This document shows positions 1-10,740 of a DNA stretch of 64,000 nt, piece by piece. The position numbers were made by a program, and so were the translations under genes. The notes under the pieces were generated by a model. The model did no database searches. It saw nothing but the letters and a program-made list of their open reading frames with translations, and was not told where the DNA came from. Position 1 is the first letter of the stretch. Every line of letters begins with the position of its first letter. Origin of the DNA: Tipula vernalis. Its lineage: Eukaryota; Arthropoda; Insecta; Diptera; Tipulidae. Where the stretch lies: NCBI GenBank assembly GCA_958295665.1, contig OY282558.1:329193106-329257105 (forward strand), in the 5' to 3' direction.

Positions 1-797
1 AATAATAACTCAGCGCGACTGCAAAATAAAAACCGCCTACGGTACAATAAGTAATAAATAAACATCCAATTGTACAATCGATACCACATTTACAGCCGAA
101 AAGGAGGCAACGGTATTCAACATTACGTCAACAAATCGGTAAAACAATTGCACACAAATTTTTATCTCACTACAGCTGTATAAACAGCGATCAACGGCAC
201 ATCAAATATACCATATACAACAACCATCATACGAGAACTACAACAATCAATCATTTATACAATTGTCCAATAAAGACATTCAAATAAAACAAATATTCAA
301 TAGAAGACAACATCAGTCATTACAAGCAAAATTAAAAGAAGAAAAACAAATCACCTACACACGTGAGCAGCTTCATCATACCAAATCGCAAGTTTTTCAA
401 AAAAAAATTTTTTATTTTATTTCTATATTTCTTTTGCGACAGCACCAGTCAAATAACATTTGCATTATATCATTTTTTTCTATTGTCGACTGGGCTGTTA
501 TTTAACGCAATTTTAAATTTGTTTTTGACAACTATATTATATTTGAATTTACCCTTTGAACATATTTCGAAACGAAAATTTTTTATTGTAAAATTTTCAC
601 CACCACGCCTCGCTAATTTTCATATTCCACTATCGCTAATTTTCTCTTGAATTTTATTTTTTTTTATCACTTTTCGAATCCGATTTCGTTCCGAATTGTT
701 TCTCCCCTACACAACATTGTAACTATTTCTAGTCGGTAACATCCCGGGAATTAGGGTACAATTATTCACAGACCAAAACAGTATTAAAATATATATA
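1..797 (+). other. Leader region upstream of gag, 5' LTR not recognised
   Basis: AT-rich sequence before the gag ATG. I compared its start with the candidate 3' LTR at 4936-5165 and found no convincing match. Short open frames at 263-650 are low-complexity and resemble nothing known. It may be the untranslated leader plus part of a diverged LTR. Confidence 0.35.
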
Positions 798-1796
798 ATG
801 ACTAACTCAGACGACGAAAGTACCAAGCAAAAACCAGGCGGTTCACAGGCCACAGGCGCCGTGACTAAACAAAAACAAATAACGACAGAGCAGGATACCC
901 AAGACATAGAGATGGAGATCGCGGGTCATGAAAAACTCAATTTACCTTCATTCTGGCCTGAAAAAGCCAGTAACTGGTTTCAACTAATTGAGATACAGTT
1001 CGACCTCCGATGTATCACATCCCAAAAGACAAGATATTTGCATTTATTGTCAACAATCTCTCCACAAACGTTTGACATAATTTCCGATATATTGCAAAAA
1101 CCGCCACAAACCAACCAATACAACTTTCTGAAGCAAGTATTGTTAGAACGTCTGGAGCCTTCAGATGAGCGTCAGCTCGAGTCACTACTTTCCGGGCAAG
1201 ATCTTGGAGATCGCCGCCCCTCTGATAGTTTACGACACATTCGTACACTCGCAGGAACCAAGCAGCTGGTAAGCGAGACTTTCATACGAACCATCTGGAT
1301 TCGCAAAATGCCAGAAATCATCAAGATTGGACTCATGGCGCAACCAGACTCAACACCGATAGAAATCCTCGCAAAGACGGCAGACCGTATGTTCAACGCA
1401 CTGAACGTAAAGCAACCAAACTACCAAATTCACTCAACACAATCGAAACAATATAACAACAACAACCAGAGACAACCAAGAACCATAGAACGAGCAGAAC
1501 GGGGCCGCAGTGGAGACCGTCGATCACCAGAAAATAGGGGAACTATACAGGATCGCTTAGCTCGCATCGAGGCTCGATTAGACGGCTTGTTTAGGGACAG
1601 CCGAAGCCTATCGCAAAATCGGCGTTCACCATCTCGCCAGCGGTTCACCAGAAATACCAACACTTACCACCAAGGTATTTGTTGGTATCACGCAAAATTC
1701 GGCAAAGCTGCCAAAAAGTGTATCAATCCATGTAACTGGCGTAAACCAAGCACAACGGCCAGCATGGAGGTAGACCAAAATCAAAAAAACCAATAG
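798..1796 (+). CDS. gag: Gag polyprotein of the Ty3/gypsy element
   Basis: A 332-residue open frame starting at ATG. It would form the nucleocapsid/capsid of the retrotransposon particle and bind its RNA. Residues about 45-230 look like a retrotransposon Gag capsid region ([14 protein letters not shown] near residue 52 is typical of insect gypsy Gags). Residues about 230-285 are Arg/Ser-rich. The motif [14 protein letters not shown] followed by PC near residue 300 is the CHCC-type metal-binding box of CsRn1-like elements. The stop lies 11 nt before the pol ATG, which is in another frame, so Pol would need frameshifting or re-initiation. This ORF is intact although pol is broken. Confidence 0.85.
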   Translation: MTNSDDESTKQKPGGSQATGAVTKQKQITTEQDTQDIEMEIAGHEKLNLPSFWPEKASNWFQLIEIQFDLRCITSQKTRYLHLLSTISPQTFDIISDILQKPPQTNQYNFLKQVLLERLEPSDERQLESLLSGQDLGDRRPSDSLRHIRTLAGTKQLVSETFIRTIWIRKMPEIIKIGLMAQPDSTPIEILAKTADRMFNALNVKQPNYQIHSTQSKQYNNNNQRQPRTIERAERGRSGDRRSPENRGTIQDRLARIEARLDGLFRDSRSLSQNRRSPSRQRFTRNTNTYHQGICWYHAKFGKAAKKCINPCNWRKPSTTASMEVDQNQKNQ

Positions 1797-1807
1797 ACAA
1801 ACGGGTC

Positions 1808-3322
1808 ATGACTACCACGTCGCACACCCTTAGTTCTGCCGCAACTTCCAATATTTCACTATCTACACGATTACATTTATTCGATAAAATCAACAAACTA
1901 ACGTATCTAATCGACACGGGCGCTGACCTGTCGGTTATCCCAGCAAAACATTACAAAAACGAATTTTCAAATTACAAACGAAACCTCGATCTAGTCCTTT
2001 CGGCCGCCAATGGTACACCCATCCACACGTACGGCACAAAATTGCTGCAGGTGGATCTCGGACTGAAACGAACTTTCACGCACGCTTTTATCTTAGCTGC
2101 TGTGAATCGTCCGATCATTGGCGCCGATTTTCTATGCAAATTCGGACTTCTTGTTGACCTAAGAAACAAACGGCTGGTTGATTCAGCGACAAAGCTGTCA
2201 ATCAATGCCACCATGGTTCGTGTCGACACACCGACACCGATCCATTTCACGGTCAACAATGGTTTCGGCACTCTGCTCAAACAATTTCCTTCTCTAACAG
2301 CGGAGCCGAACTACAACTTACCAGTCCGACACAACGTGGTTCACCATATTGTCACCGCAGGCCATCTGCCCGTGGCAAGACCACGTAGGCTAGATCCAAT
2401 CCGTCACAAAGCTGCATTCACAGAATTTCAGCACATGGTGGAATTAGGGATTTGTCGGCCATCGGCATCTCCCGTCTCGTGCCCTTTGCACATGGTTAAA
2501 AAGAAAGATCAAGATTGGAGACCATGTGGGGATTATCGGCGATTAAACTCGGTCACAACACCGGATCGCTACCCGATACCCCACATTCAAAATTTCTCCA
2601 TGCACTTGCATGGATGCAAAATTTTCTCCAAAATTGATTTAGTCAGAGCATACCATTTAATTCCCATAGCACCTGAAGATGTTCACAAAACGGCAATAAC
2701 GACCCCATTTGGCCTCTTCGAATTCACTCGAATGCCATTCGGTCTACGAAACGCCGCACAAACATTTCAGCGCTTCATGAACGAAGTAGTTCGTGACTTA
2801 GAATTCGTCTTCGTCTACATAGACGATATTCTTGTTGCTTCGCACACTGAGGAACAGCACAAACTTCACTTAGAACAATTGTTCACTAAGTTAGCACAGT
2901 TTGGTGTTCATATCAAGAGCGCAAAATGTGTCTTTGGCGCAACCACTCTTGATTTCCTCAGCCACAAGATTACACCTGATGGTATTCTGCCATCAGAAGA
3001 ACGAATTAACGCTATCAGAGAATTCCCAGCTCCAACATCAATTAAAACAATTCAACCATTTGTCGGTATGGTAAATTACTACCACCGTTTTATACCGAAA
3101 CTCGCACAAACACTCGCACCAATTCACGGTCACTTGGCAGCTTTACTCAAAAAGCCCAAGACTGCCAAGAATTTCTCTTGGCCCGACGAATGCCAACACG
3201 CATTCACGTCGTTGAAGACTGAATTGGAACAGATAACTCTTCTGGCACATCCACTGAGCGACTCAAAGCTCAGTTTGACTACTGATGCATCAAACACTGC
3301 CGTTGGTGCAGTACTGCAATAG
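1808..3322 (+). pseudogene. pol: pol, 5' part: protease, reverse transcriptase, start of RNase H
   Basis: The frame opens at ATG 1808 and encodes an aspartic protease ([13 protein letters not shown] near residue 36, the DTGA active site), a linker, then RT with palm motifs ([19 protein letters not shown] and the catalytic YIDDILVAS at about 2818-2844) and the first RNase H block ([14 protein letters not shown]). The frame stops at TAG 3320-3322, inside RNase H. The codons after this stop still read as RNase H in the same frame until about 3385, so the TAG is a point nonsense mutation, probably from CAG. A second lesion follows in a run of A residues (about 3382-3390). The remainder of pol is annotated separately. 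Confidence 0.88.
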
Positions 3323-4898
3323 TACCATAACGAGTGTTGGGAGCCACTGGGATTCTTTTCAAAAAAACTCTCGGATGCCGAAAAAAAAATATTCCGCATT
3401 CGACAGGGAATTACTTGCCATATATCTGGCAGTCAAACACTTCCGATATTTTGTTGAAGGTCGAGATTTCACAATCTACACCGACCACAAACCTCTGACA
3501 CGAGCGATTCAGTCAAAAACTGAACGTAATCCAAGGCAATCACGCCACTTGGATTATATTACTCAATTTACTTCGGACATACAACATGTTTCCGGACATG
3601 ACAACGTTGTCGCAGATACATTATCTCGCACTATTGACAACGAATCGGCCTCAATCGAAACACATTTCGACTTAATCAAAATTGCAAATACTCAAAAAGT
3701 TGACCTAGAACTTCAGAATTTACTTTCTGGTTCCGAATGTCACACTAGTTCATCATGGAAACTAGAAATTTTTAAACTACCTGGCCTTGAAATCGTATGT
3801 GAAACTTCTACGGGTAACAATCGCCCATACATTGCAGAATCATTACGTCGAACCATCTTCGACACTCTGCACAATATTTCGCATCCTGGTGTCCGAGCAA
3901 CACGTAAATTGATCGCTGCTCGTTACTTTTGGCCCAGTATAAACAAAGACGTAGGCAATTGGGCTCAGTCTTGTTTATCTTGCCAACGCGCAAAAGTACA
4001 ACGTCACACAAAATCACCCCATGGCAAATTCGAAATTCCACATAGTCGATTTGAACATATCCATTTAGATATAGTAGGTCCACTTCCTCCATCTAATGGA
4101 TATACGTATTTACTTACTTGTGTCGATCGCTTCACTCGCTGGCCCGAAGCGTACTGCATGATTAATATGTCTGCAGCAACGATTGCCATTACCTTCGTCA
4201 ATAATTACGTATCTCGTTTCGGCGTACCCCTTACGATCACAACTGATCAAGGAACGCAATTTGAGTCCAAGCTTTTTACCGAGTTAACAAAACTCCTTGG
4301 CTCAAACCGAATACGTACAACGGCTTACCATCCACAAGCCAATGGCATGGTCGAACGCTTCCACCGGCAACTCAAAGCCGCGTTAATGGCTAGAAGCAAT
4401 ACAACTCATTGGAGCTCGGAAATACCAATAATTTTACTTGGCATCCGAGCGACAGTGAAAGAAGATCTAAAGTGCTCACCGGCAGAATTAGTTTACGGTC
4501 AAACCATCAAACTACCCGGTGAATTCTTTGTCGAAAATCCTCTTTCACCTCTACCGACCGCCGACACAGTCATCGACCAATTACGACATACAATGCAAAA
4601 CCTTGTACCCAAATCCACTCGTCAGTCCAAACAAGACGACGTTTTCATTCCAAAATCGCTTAATAATTGCGATTTTGTGTTCGTAAGAACAGACAAGGTT
4701 CGCACCGGATTATCACCTCCATACGAAGGTCCATTTAAAGTTATTCGACGCCTTCGCAAACAATTCACCGTGCTGATTAATGGTAAAAATCAAACCATTT
4801 CAATCGACCGGCTCAAACCGGCTTACGGCATACTGTGTTCCACTGAAAAAAAATCAGTTTGTAAAACACCTAAAACTGTCCGTATTTCAGCCGAATAA
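3323..4898 (+). pseudogene. pol: pol, 3' part: RNase H and integrase
   Basis: After a one-base frame change in the A-run near 3385, the frame stays open to 4898. It holds the rest of RNase H ([20 protein letters not shown], then YTDHKPL), the integrase zinc domain (HNISHPG from about 3869, then CLSCQRAK), and the integrase core. The catalytic triad is D at 4068-4070, D at 4245-4247 and E at 4353-4355, giving the canonical D,D(35)E spacing. A GPY/F-like module ([11 protein letters not shown]) lies near the C terminus. The integrase is undamaged, but without an upstream start this half would be expressed only by suppression of the two lesions. Confidence 0.87.
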
Positions 4899-4935
4899 AC
4901 ATTTTTATGGGGGGATCTATCTTGCGGGGGAGTCA

Positions 4936-5165
4936 TGTAGTGATTCACTCATTCAATTCGTTTATTTCATTCATTCATCCCTACAATTGTTCGAAATATA
5001 ACCCATTTCGACTGTTAAATATAATTGTATTTAAATGTTTTGAACAGCTCTTTACAGTTTAGTAGTGACAGCTACGGAGCATTCTGACAACTAACATATT
5101 CTAGGTGTATTTCTGTACTCACTACTTTGTACTAAATAAATATCTTAGACACATTTAGTACAACA
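4936..5165 (+). repeat. Candidate 3' LTR with preceding polypurine tract
   Basis: The G-rich tract gcgggggag at about 4924-4932 resembles a polypurine tract. It is followed by TGTAGTGATTCACTC, and the stretch ends in ACAACA near 5165, giving a TG...CA element of about 230 bp with an AATAAA-like stretch near 5135. Without a matching 5' copy the boundaries are inferred. Confidence 0.45.
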
Positions 5166-5689
5166 CCATCTATTGTAGATAAAAATCACTAACCCATTAT
5201 AGCAAATACACTTTTTGCTTATTATGAATATCATTAATTTTTGTGTGATTAAGCCGCAAGCGCTATCAACTTCTTGTTTATATATATATATATATATATA
5301 TATGGCCGTTTCTTCATGCTGTCTCAAATACAGGAATACGCAACAAAAAAAACTCGGTACAAAGAAAAATTCAGTCTTATATAATTTTTGGATGAGTGAA
5401 TACTATCGCCATTTTTTTGCGGCGATTAATTTGTGAATAAAACAGATCGGAAATTATCCGCGTATACTACATAGTTATCGCTATCGCTAGTATTGTTTTT
5501 TTTTCGTGTTCATTTACGAGTGGTGGTGGTGAAATTTATTAATTAGAATTATATCCACGTTTAACACATAAATTATAAATAAACAAAACCGGCTCATATT
5601 TGAATTGTGAGGCCGGCAAATAATTAATTTGTTTGGATTACAACAATTGGGAATCAATTATTATCCCAGCAAACATTCCATACCCAAAT
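5166..5689. other. AT-rich interval with a (TA)n run
   Basis: A (TA)n microsatellite of about 24 bp lies at 5279-5302. A short inverted pair (ccggc at about 5590 and gccgg at about 5612) lies just before the Harbinger relic. I see no gene. Confidence 0.6.
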
Positions 5690-5971
5690 CCAACAAAGCT
5701 TTGCTTTGTCCGATCAGTAATAGAGAGAGCATACGCCCAATTGAAAGGGTAATTTAGGCGTCTAAAATATATGGACGTAAATAACCCTAATATAGCGGTT
5801 AAATGTGTAATTGCGGCGTGCATAATGCATAATTTTATTTTGCTTGAAGATGGCATTGTCGGAGAAGATCTTTCAGATACTAGGATTTCTGATAATGATG
5901 CCGATGATGATGCACTATCTGAAAGAAATGTACCGAATAATAAAAAAAACTTTTTCGCTTCTTTATTTTAA
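5690..5971 (+). pseudogene. PIF/Harbinger transposase, C-terminal relic
   Basis: Reading from about 5690, codons give SVIERAYAQLKG, an in-frame TAA at 5750-5752, then FRRLKYMDVNNPNIAVKCV and AACIMHNFILLEDG up to the stop near 5969. These match the end of DDE_4-type (HARBI1-like) transposases, where ERAFGxLKxRFRRL and the CxxHNF block surround the last acidic residue. Only the C-terminal ~90 residues remain; the upstream DDE core is not recognisable. It converges tail-to-tail with the Myb/SANT-like gene at 6072-6772, the usual partner of such transposases. Confidence 0.75.
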
Positions 5972-6071
5972 ATGACTTCAGGTCTTTTATTTATATAAGA
6001 TATAGAAAATTTGCTTAATTTATTGTTGCCGCCAACAGAGTTTTGAGTATTTCGTTCCTCTCTTTTTGCAG

Positions 6072-6772
6072 TTAATTATTTTCCTTTACAGGCTCGACCA
6101 ACTGCAATATTGCCTCCGATTTGTCCTCCTCGACCCGTATTTGCTCCTGCCGAAATTTTCGAAGCTCCCCCATCCTCCCACCACTTGATGAATTTGAGCC
6201 GCTTAGCTCCAAATTGCCTAAATCTGGTGAAGAACATGTTTCAAGTGAAGTTGACTCTGGAGTACTTGCCTCCATGTTATTGGGTAAGTTCACCGTTCGA
6301 TCTTCTCCGAAAATTAAATCAAATTCCTCGTAATATTCCCAACGGGCCCTACCTTGACCAGTTTTCTGCCGAAGTTGCTTTATATTTAAAAAGGTTTTTT
6401 TCATGTTGGACATTTTTTTATTAATTTCGTTAGCATCAAACAAGTGCCCCAAATCCTTAAACTTTTTTTCAATCTCCTTCCACAACATCGATTTTTTTTT
6501 CGGATTGCGAAACTCATCCTTACGGGCAGCATATGCCGATAATAAAAGTTTGACTTGGGAATGAGTCCACTTCAAATTCCGATCTTCTTTCGGTGTTGGC
6601 TCTGGAGTTGTCCATTCTGTTTCCAATTCTGGCATTTCAGAAATATATTCTTGAAGATATTCCTCGTAGTAAACATCTGGTTACAATATAAGAAAATAAA
6701 AATAATAGTAAAATAGATATATAATATTTGTGTAGTTTAATAATAATTACCTGCATTGTTGAAATAATCCAT
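6072..6772 (-). CDS. Myb/SANT-like DNA-binding partner protein of a PIF/Harbinger transposon, two exons
   Basis: Exon 1 is 6772-6751 (ATG GAT TAT TTC AAC AAT GCA G) with donor GT at 6750-6749. A 74-bp intron ends in CCAG, and exon 2 is 6676-6072. The splice restores one frame of about 208 residues. Residues about 40-130 form a Myb/SANT-like (trihelix/MADF-type) domain: KWTHSQVKLLLSAYAARKDEF, MLWKEIEKKFKD, and the tail RARWEYYEEFDLIFG. The remainder is acidic and Ser-rich. In Harbinger elements this second protein binds the transposon ends and assists nuclear import of the transposase (established for the family). It looks intact although its transposase is mostly gone, so it could be a recently orphaned or co-opted gene. 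Confidence 0.75.
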
Positions 6773-7499
6773 TATTATATAATCCGGAATTTCAATTTAA
6801 TTAAATTGTTTAAAACGATTTCCGACGTGCATAATGTGCCGTTGTCTTTTAAATATGTATAAAACAATTTTTTATTACAAATGTCAGGCATTAAGCGAAG
6901 ATACAAACCAATGAATATCTACTCAAATGTAGATTACATTTTTTTGCCTCACTAAATAGTGAGAATATATACATTTTTTTTGTGAGATATTTTGTATCCA
7001 GCACGTCAGATGTGAGATATCTACTTTTTTTAGTGAGAAATCTATGTGTTGGATACGCCCATTGTATTGATTTAATTTTTTCTGTTTGGCTCTTTTGATT
7101 TATTTGAATTTCGATTGTTGAGCGGAGACGTGTTGTCTTCTTCTTACCATTGGTTTTAGATGTGGATAAATCATGAGGTCATTAAATTGAAATTTCTCTT
7201 TTTAATACATATTGTTATTGTTGTAGAATGTTTTTTAATTTAATTTCCCTTATTTTCTTTTGTTTATTGCTGGAAAATAGGGAAATTTGAGAATCCGTGT
7301 TTAACTGGGTTTAACTTTTTATTCACGTTTTATCGTCAATCGAGATCGCGCCTTTTCATACAAATTCTATGAAAATAAATAAATTTTAGTGCTTCTATGT
7401 CTCTTATTTTAAGTTCATTTTTCACATGCCGGCTCTGAAAATATAAAACTATGTGACATGGAGGTGGGGTATCGGTCCCCCAGTGATGCTCCGTTCAGA
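6773..7499. other. AT-rich interval without recognised gene
   Basis: No coding similarity seen on either strand. The stretch at 6935-7060 repeats short versions of agtgagatat/tgtgagata and may be an eroded transposon end, possibly of the Harbinger unit, but I could not match it to a partner end. Confidence 0.5.
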
Positions 7500-7820
7500 C
7501 TGAATCACTGAGTAATGAATTTTTTCAGCCAATTCTCACATTGCTCATATAATTATGGTCCCCAAGTTTTACCTTTTCTAAACCACCGACTGTCCTTGTT
7601 TGAATTGAAGTTTCATCTTTGTTCTTTCGTTGTAATAAACTTTTGTACCACTTAGAGTTTTTTGAAGCTTTTTCAGAGCAATAAGTTCAATTTCGGTTAA
7701 GTAATTCATCTTTTATATGAATTCTCGAACGTGTTCGTCGCTCAATAATAATTGTGAAGGCGAAGCACCTAAATTCGCCACAGGATGGTTGCGGTATTCT
7801 ATTAGCTCTTTATGTGGGAC
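7500..7820 (-). pseudogene. Old Ty3/gypsy integrase, C-terminal relic
   Basis: Read on the minus strand from 7812, the codons give VPHKELIEYRNHPVANLGAS followed by PSQLLLSDEHVREFI. This is the integrase C-terminal block EYRNxPxxGLGxSPxQLL of gypsy elements. A frameshifted continuation (LQKTLSGTKVYYNERTKMKLQFKQGQ, about 7680-7590, in pieces) matches the following linker. The reading frame ends abruptly at the hAT insertion point (7820/7821) and resumes beyond its other end at 10733, so this is one half of an integrase split by the transposon. Stops and frameshifts show it is dead. Confidence 0.72.
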
Positions 7821-7829
7821 CAGCGCTGC
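7813..7829 (+). repeat. hAT left target duplication and terminal inverted repeat
   Basis: TSD copy tgtgggac at 7813-7820, then TIR cagcgctgc at 7821-7829. The TIR core CAGCGCTG is itself palindromic. Confidence 0.85.
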
Positions 7830-10732
7830 CACGCTGCACAAATTTTCCGTGCCACCAAATTTCTTATAAGTGCCTCTGGGTGCCCCAATTAAACAAATGT
7901 AAGAGTTATTTAAAATTAAAAAAAAATCCAAACAAATGTTTTATTTATTTTAGTTACGGTTTTAATTCAGATACATATTAATGTTGTCAGGTACTTAGGT
8001 ACTATATTCAGTCACAAACATTGATTAGTACGTAATTGTGTACAAAATAATCAATTAATATAAAAAGTAAAAAAAAATTAACAAAAATAAATAAATTATC
8101 TAACACTTCAAATATTAAAATATTGCAAAATCTTAACTTTAAAAAGTTATTTTGTAAATAAATAACTAAGTCAATAAGCGAGTTTATATTTATGAACTAA
8201 ATTTTCTTTTAGGCTAATAATTTGTTGACAGAGTTTTTCGTAATAACGTTTACAATTTTCTTTTATTGTAAGTATAGTATTTAGAGGCAAATCACACTTT
8301 TTGATAAATAACTCAGCCTTAGGTCCTAAATAAATTGAGCTTAAATCTATAAAAATAGAAGTGTTACTTTTAAAATTCATGGAATTTAAATTATTTTCGT
8401 CGATACATTCTTTTAAAAATTATGTAAAACTAACAACAGAAAACTTTTTACAGAAGGTAGTAGTCTGTATATTTTAGGCCTTTCAGTCTGAAATTCCTTA
8501 TTTAAAATATTAGTTAATTTTAAAAGATACGACAAAAAATAAAAATATATCAAATTACTATCGATTAATTGGTTCAAGATATCACAAGCTAAGTCTTTGT
8601 ATAGGTTAGTTTCGAATTTTTCTAGCAAAAAATAATGTTTTAATGGTTGCCACTGCTCTGTAAGACGCAAAATTACTCCTTCCAAGGCTAACCATCTAGT
8701 TGTCGAAGTTTTTATTATTTTGTGGATTGGTACATTGAAACTTTCTTGAAATGTTTTGAAATCATTTTGCCGTTTGGAACTATGTGAAAAATAATAGTAT
8801 ATATTTCGAGCTAACTTTTCTATCTCACTTGGAAGTTGTGTTACTGCCTTTGACGAACACAAATGTAACGAGTGGCAAGTGCATCCTAGTGAATATAAAT
8901 AAGGATTTTTTGCTTTGAGCAATGCCTGAACACCTGCACTTTTGCCCATCATTACGCTTGCGTTATCTGCCCCAAAACCAATCAAATTGTTTAAAGGTAT
9001 TTGATGAGTTTCCAAAAAATTGGAAATACAATGAAACACTGATTGGGCATCTGAATTTTCAAGTTCGAGCATAACAAGGAAACTGTCTTTCGTTAAATTT
9101 TCTGTTTTATCGAAATATCGCGCGATCACAGCTAGGCACTTTTTGGAGCTCACATCGGTTGTTTCATCAATAATAACCGAGAAAGGCTGGTTTCGTAAAA
9201 TATGTGTTAATTTGTGTATACCTTCTTCTGCAAATAACGTCACTATGATATCAGTCCCTTTAGTGCGGCTAAACTTCAATTTCTGACCAATTTTTGAATC
9301 AGAGTTAATAGATTTTATTAAATTCACAAGTGGATCAATTTTTGTAAATGGTAGATTATTTTGTATTAAAAACATCAATATTTTTAAAACAGCAATTTTG
9401 TGTTTTGCTCTACCATTTCGGTCATCATTCGGTTCAGCAATAAGTGTTTGTTTTTTCAAAGAATTCATTACACTTAAATGGGCTTTGCAATCATTGGGAC
9501 GTTTCAGTAATGAAAAATTGTTGGGTAATGATTGTTCACAAAATTTACAATATCCCCGGGCTCTCTTTTCAGTTAGCCATGAAAATATTTTAAGCCAGTT
9601 TGCATAAAATTTGCGGTCCGCTGTAGAATTACAATTGCGCTTATGCGACCTAAAAAAGTTTATAACCATAAAAACCTCCGACTTTAAGCAAAAATAAGCC
9701 TTTACACTTACCCGTCTTTCTTTTTATTAGGTGAAGGCGACACTTCACTTATTTCCATGCATTCATCGAATACTTTACTTGTGCATGAAGAAGCAGTTCT
9801 GTTGTTTACTTGAATAGGCTAAAAAATACAGTCAGATTCAAAAGTACTGGCAGCTACAGAAGGAATCGCGCTTGATGAGGATCTAGCTAAATTACATGCA
9901 ACGTTCTTACCAATTTTTGGGAAGCTGTAACATTTATTTTGTTTGTTAAAATTATAGTTAATTACTGCATCTACTATTTCCGTAAATATACTTACTTCAG
10001 AAGCGTTTGTTTAACCGTTTTATTTGTAGTTATATTCATTATCACTGAAAAAATGAGAAATCCAGTAACCGCAGAGAAACAAAATAAATCTATTTGATGC
10101 CCGGCAATAAAATTCCAAATAATCCGTTTCCGTTATTAGTTAAAAAACACCTACAAGAATTCGCAAATTTTTGCAAAATGTAAGATGTAACAGTACAACT
10201 ACGGATGGCTGTGCCACTAAGATAATAAAAAGATTAAATGAATATGAAGAATGATGATTGTTAACCATAAATAATTTAAACATTATTCTTACCAATTAAA
10301 TTCTTTCCAAACACAACGAACAGATTTAAATCACTATAGATGAGGAAATTGAAGTACCTAACTACCTATCACCACCGAATCGAAATCAGACCACGCCGCT
10401 AACACTTCAGAATCAGAAAATTAATGTAAAGAAAATCTGAATTTGACATTTCATAACAACACGAAGTAACCCTGGAAACACTAAAATATGAACACCCAAG
10501 AAACAAACCAAATGAAAGATATTCAGCTAATCAGCTCTAAGAAAATGAAATTCAGCGCAGTATTAAACTAAGCCACTGAATAAAGTTTCTTTTAATAAGT
10601 TGTTGGCATTAATATGATTAAGTGCCTTAAATAATTTTCTTTCGGTGCCTATTAGTGCCTTTTAGTGGCAAAGTGCCCCACTTCCTTTAAAAGTGCCCGA
10701 AAGGCACTATAGTGCCCCTTTTTGCAGCGCTG
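7821..10732 (-). mobile_element. hAT DNA transposon, 2.9 kb, nested in a gypsy relic
   Basis: Both ends carry CAGCGCTG(C) as terminal inverted repeat, with further subterminal 'gtgcc/ggcac' repeats inside each end. The flanks are tgtgggac (7813-7820) and cgtgggac (10733-10740), a 7-of-8 match consistent with the 8-bp target duplication of hAT elements. The minus strand encodes a decayed hAT transposase. Removing the element brings the two halves of the gypsy integrase relic together. Confidence 0.88.
8171..9900 (-). pseudogene. hAT transposase (BED-like zinc finger, RNase H-like fold), frameshifted
   Basis: The main open block is 9669-8413. The N-terminal block RGYCKFCEQSLPN and the CKAH that follows look like a BED/TTF-type zinc-binding region. 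FSVIIDETTDVSSKKCLAVI carries the first catalytic Asp, and FGADNASVMMGKSAGVQALL with CTCHSLHLCSSKA are classic hAT core blocks. TSTTRWLALEGVILRL follows. A 62-bp intron is predicted at 9711-9650 (GTAAGT donor, TTTTTTAG acceptor), joining an exon ending ...SPSPNKKKDG to SHKRNC, so the ATG at 9669 is probably intronic. Upstream codons to about 9900 stay in frame but include a TAG near 9818. A frameshift near 8415 moves the C-terminal part into another frame that ends at 8171. Confidence 0.8.
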
Positions 10733-10740
10733 CGTGGGAC
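10724..10740 (-). repeat. hAT right terminal inverted repeat and target duplication
   Basis: gcagcgctg at 10724-10732 is the inverse of the left TIR, followed by cgtgggac at 10733-10740, which matches the left TSD at seven of eight bases. Confidence 0.85.

Larger units (their letters stand above)
1..5165 (+). mobile_element. Ty3/gypsy LTR retrotransposon, CsRn1/Kabuki-like, non-functional pol
   Basis: Gag and pol are encoded in different frames, with domain order protease, RT, RNase H, integrase, which is the Ty3/gypsy order. Gag carries a CHCC-type box ([14 protein letters not shown] near its end) in place of the usual CCHC knuckle; this is known from the CsRn1 lineage, so that assignment rests on established knowledge. 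Pol has one in-frame stop and one frameshift, so this copy cannot make full Pol. A purine-rich tract followed by TGTAGTGA at 4936 fits the start of a 3' LTR. No 5' LTR could be matched to it, so the element may begin before the window. No envelope-like ORF is present. Confidence 0.85.

Noticed and set aside
1..110. 5' LTR of the gypsy element at the window start
   Set aside because: Only weak taaataaa/acattta resemblance to the 3' LTR end; not enough to call an LTR.
5145..5436. ORFs of 60-73 codons around the (TA)n run
   Set aside because: Low complexity, overlapping on both strands, no recognisable domain.
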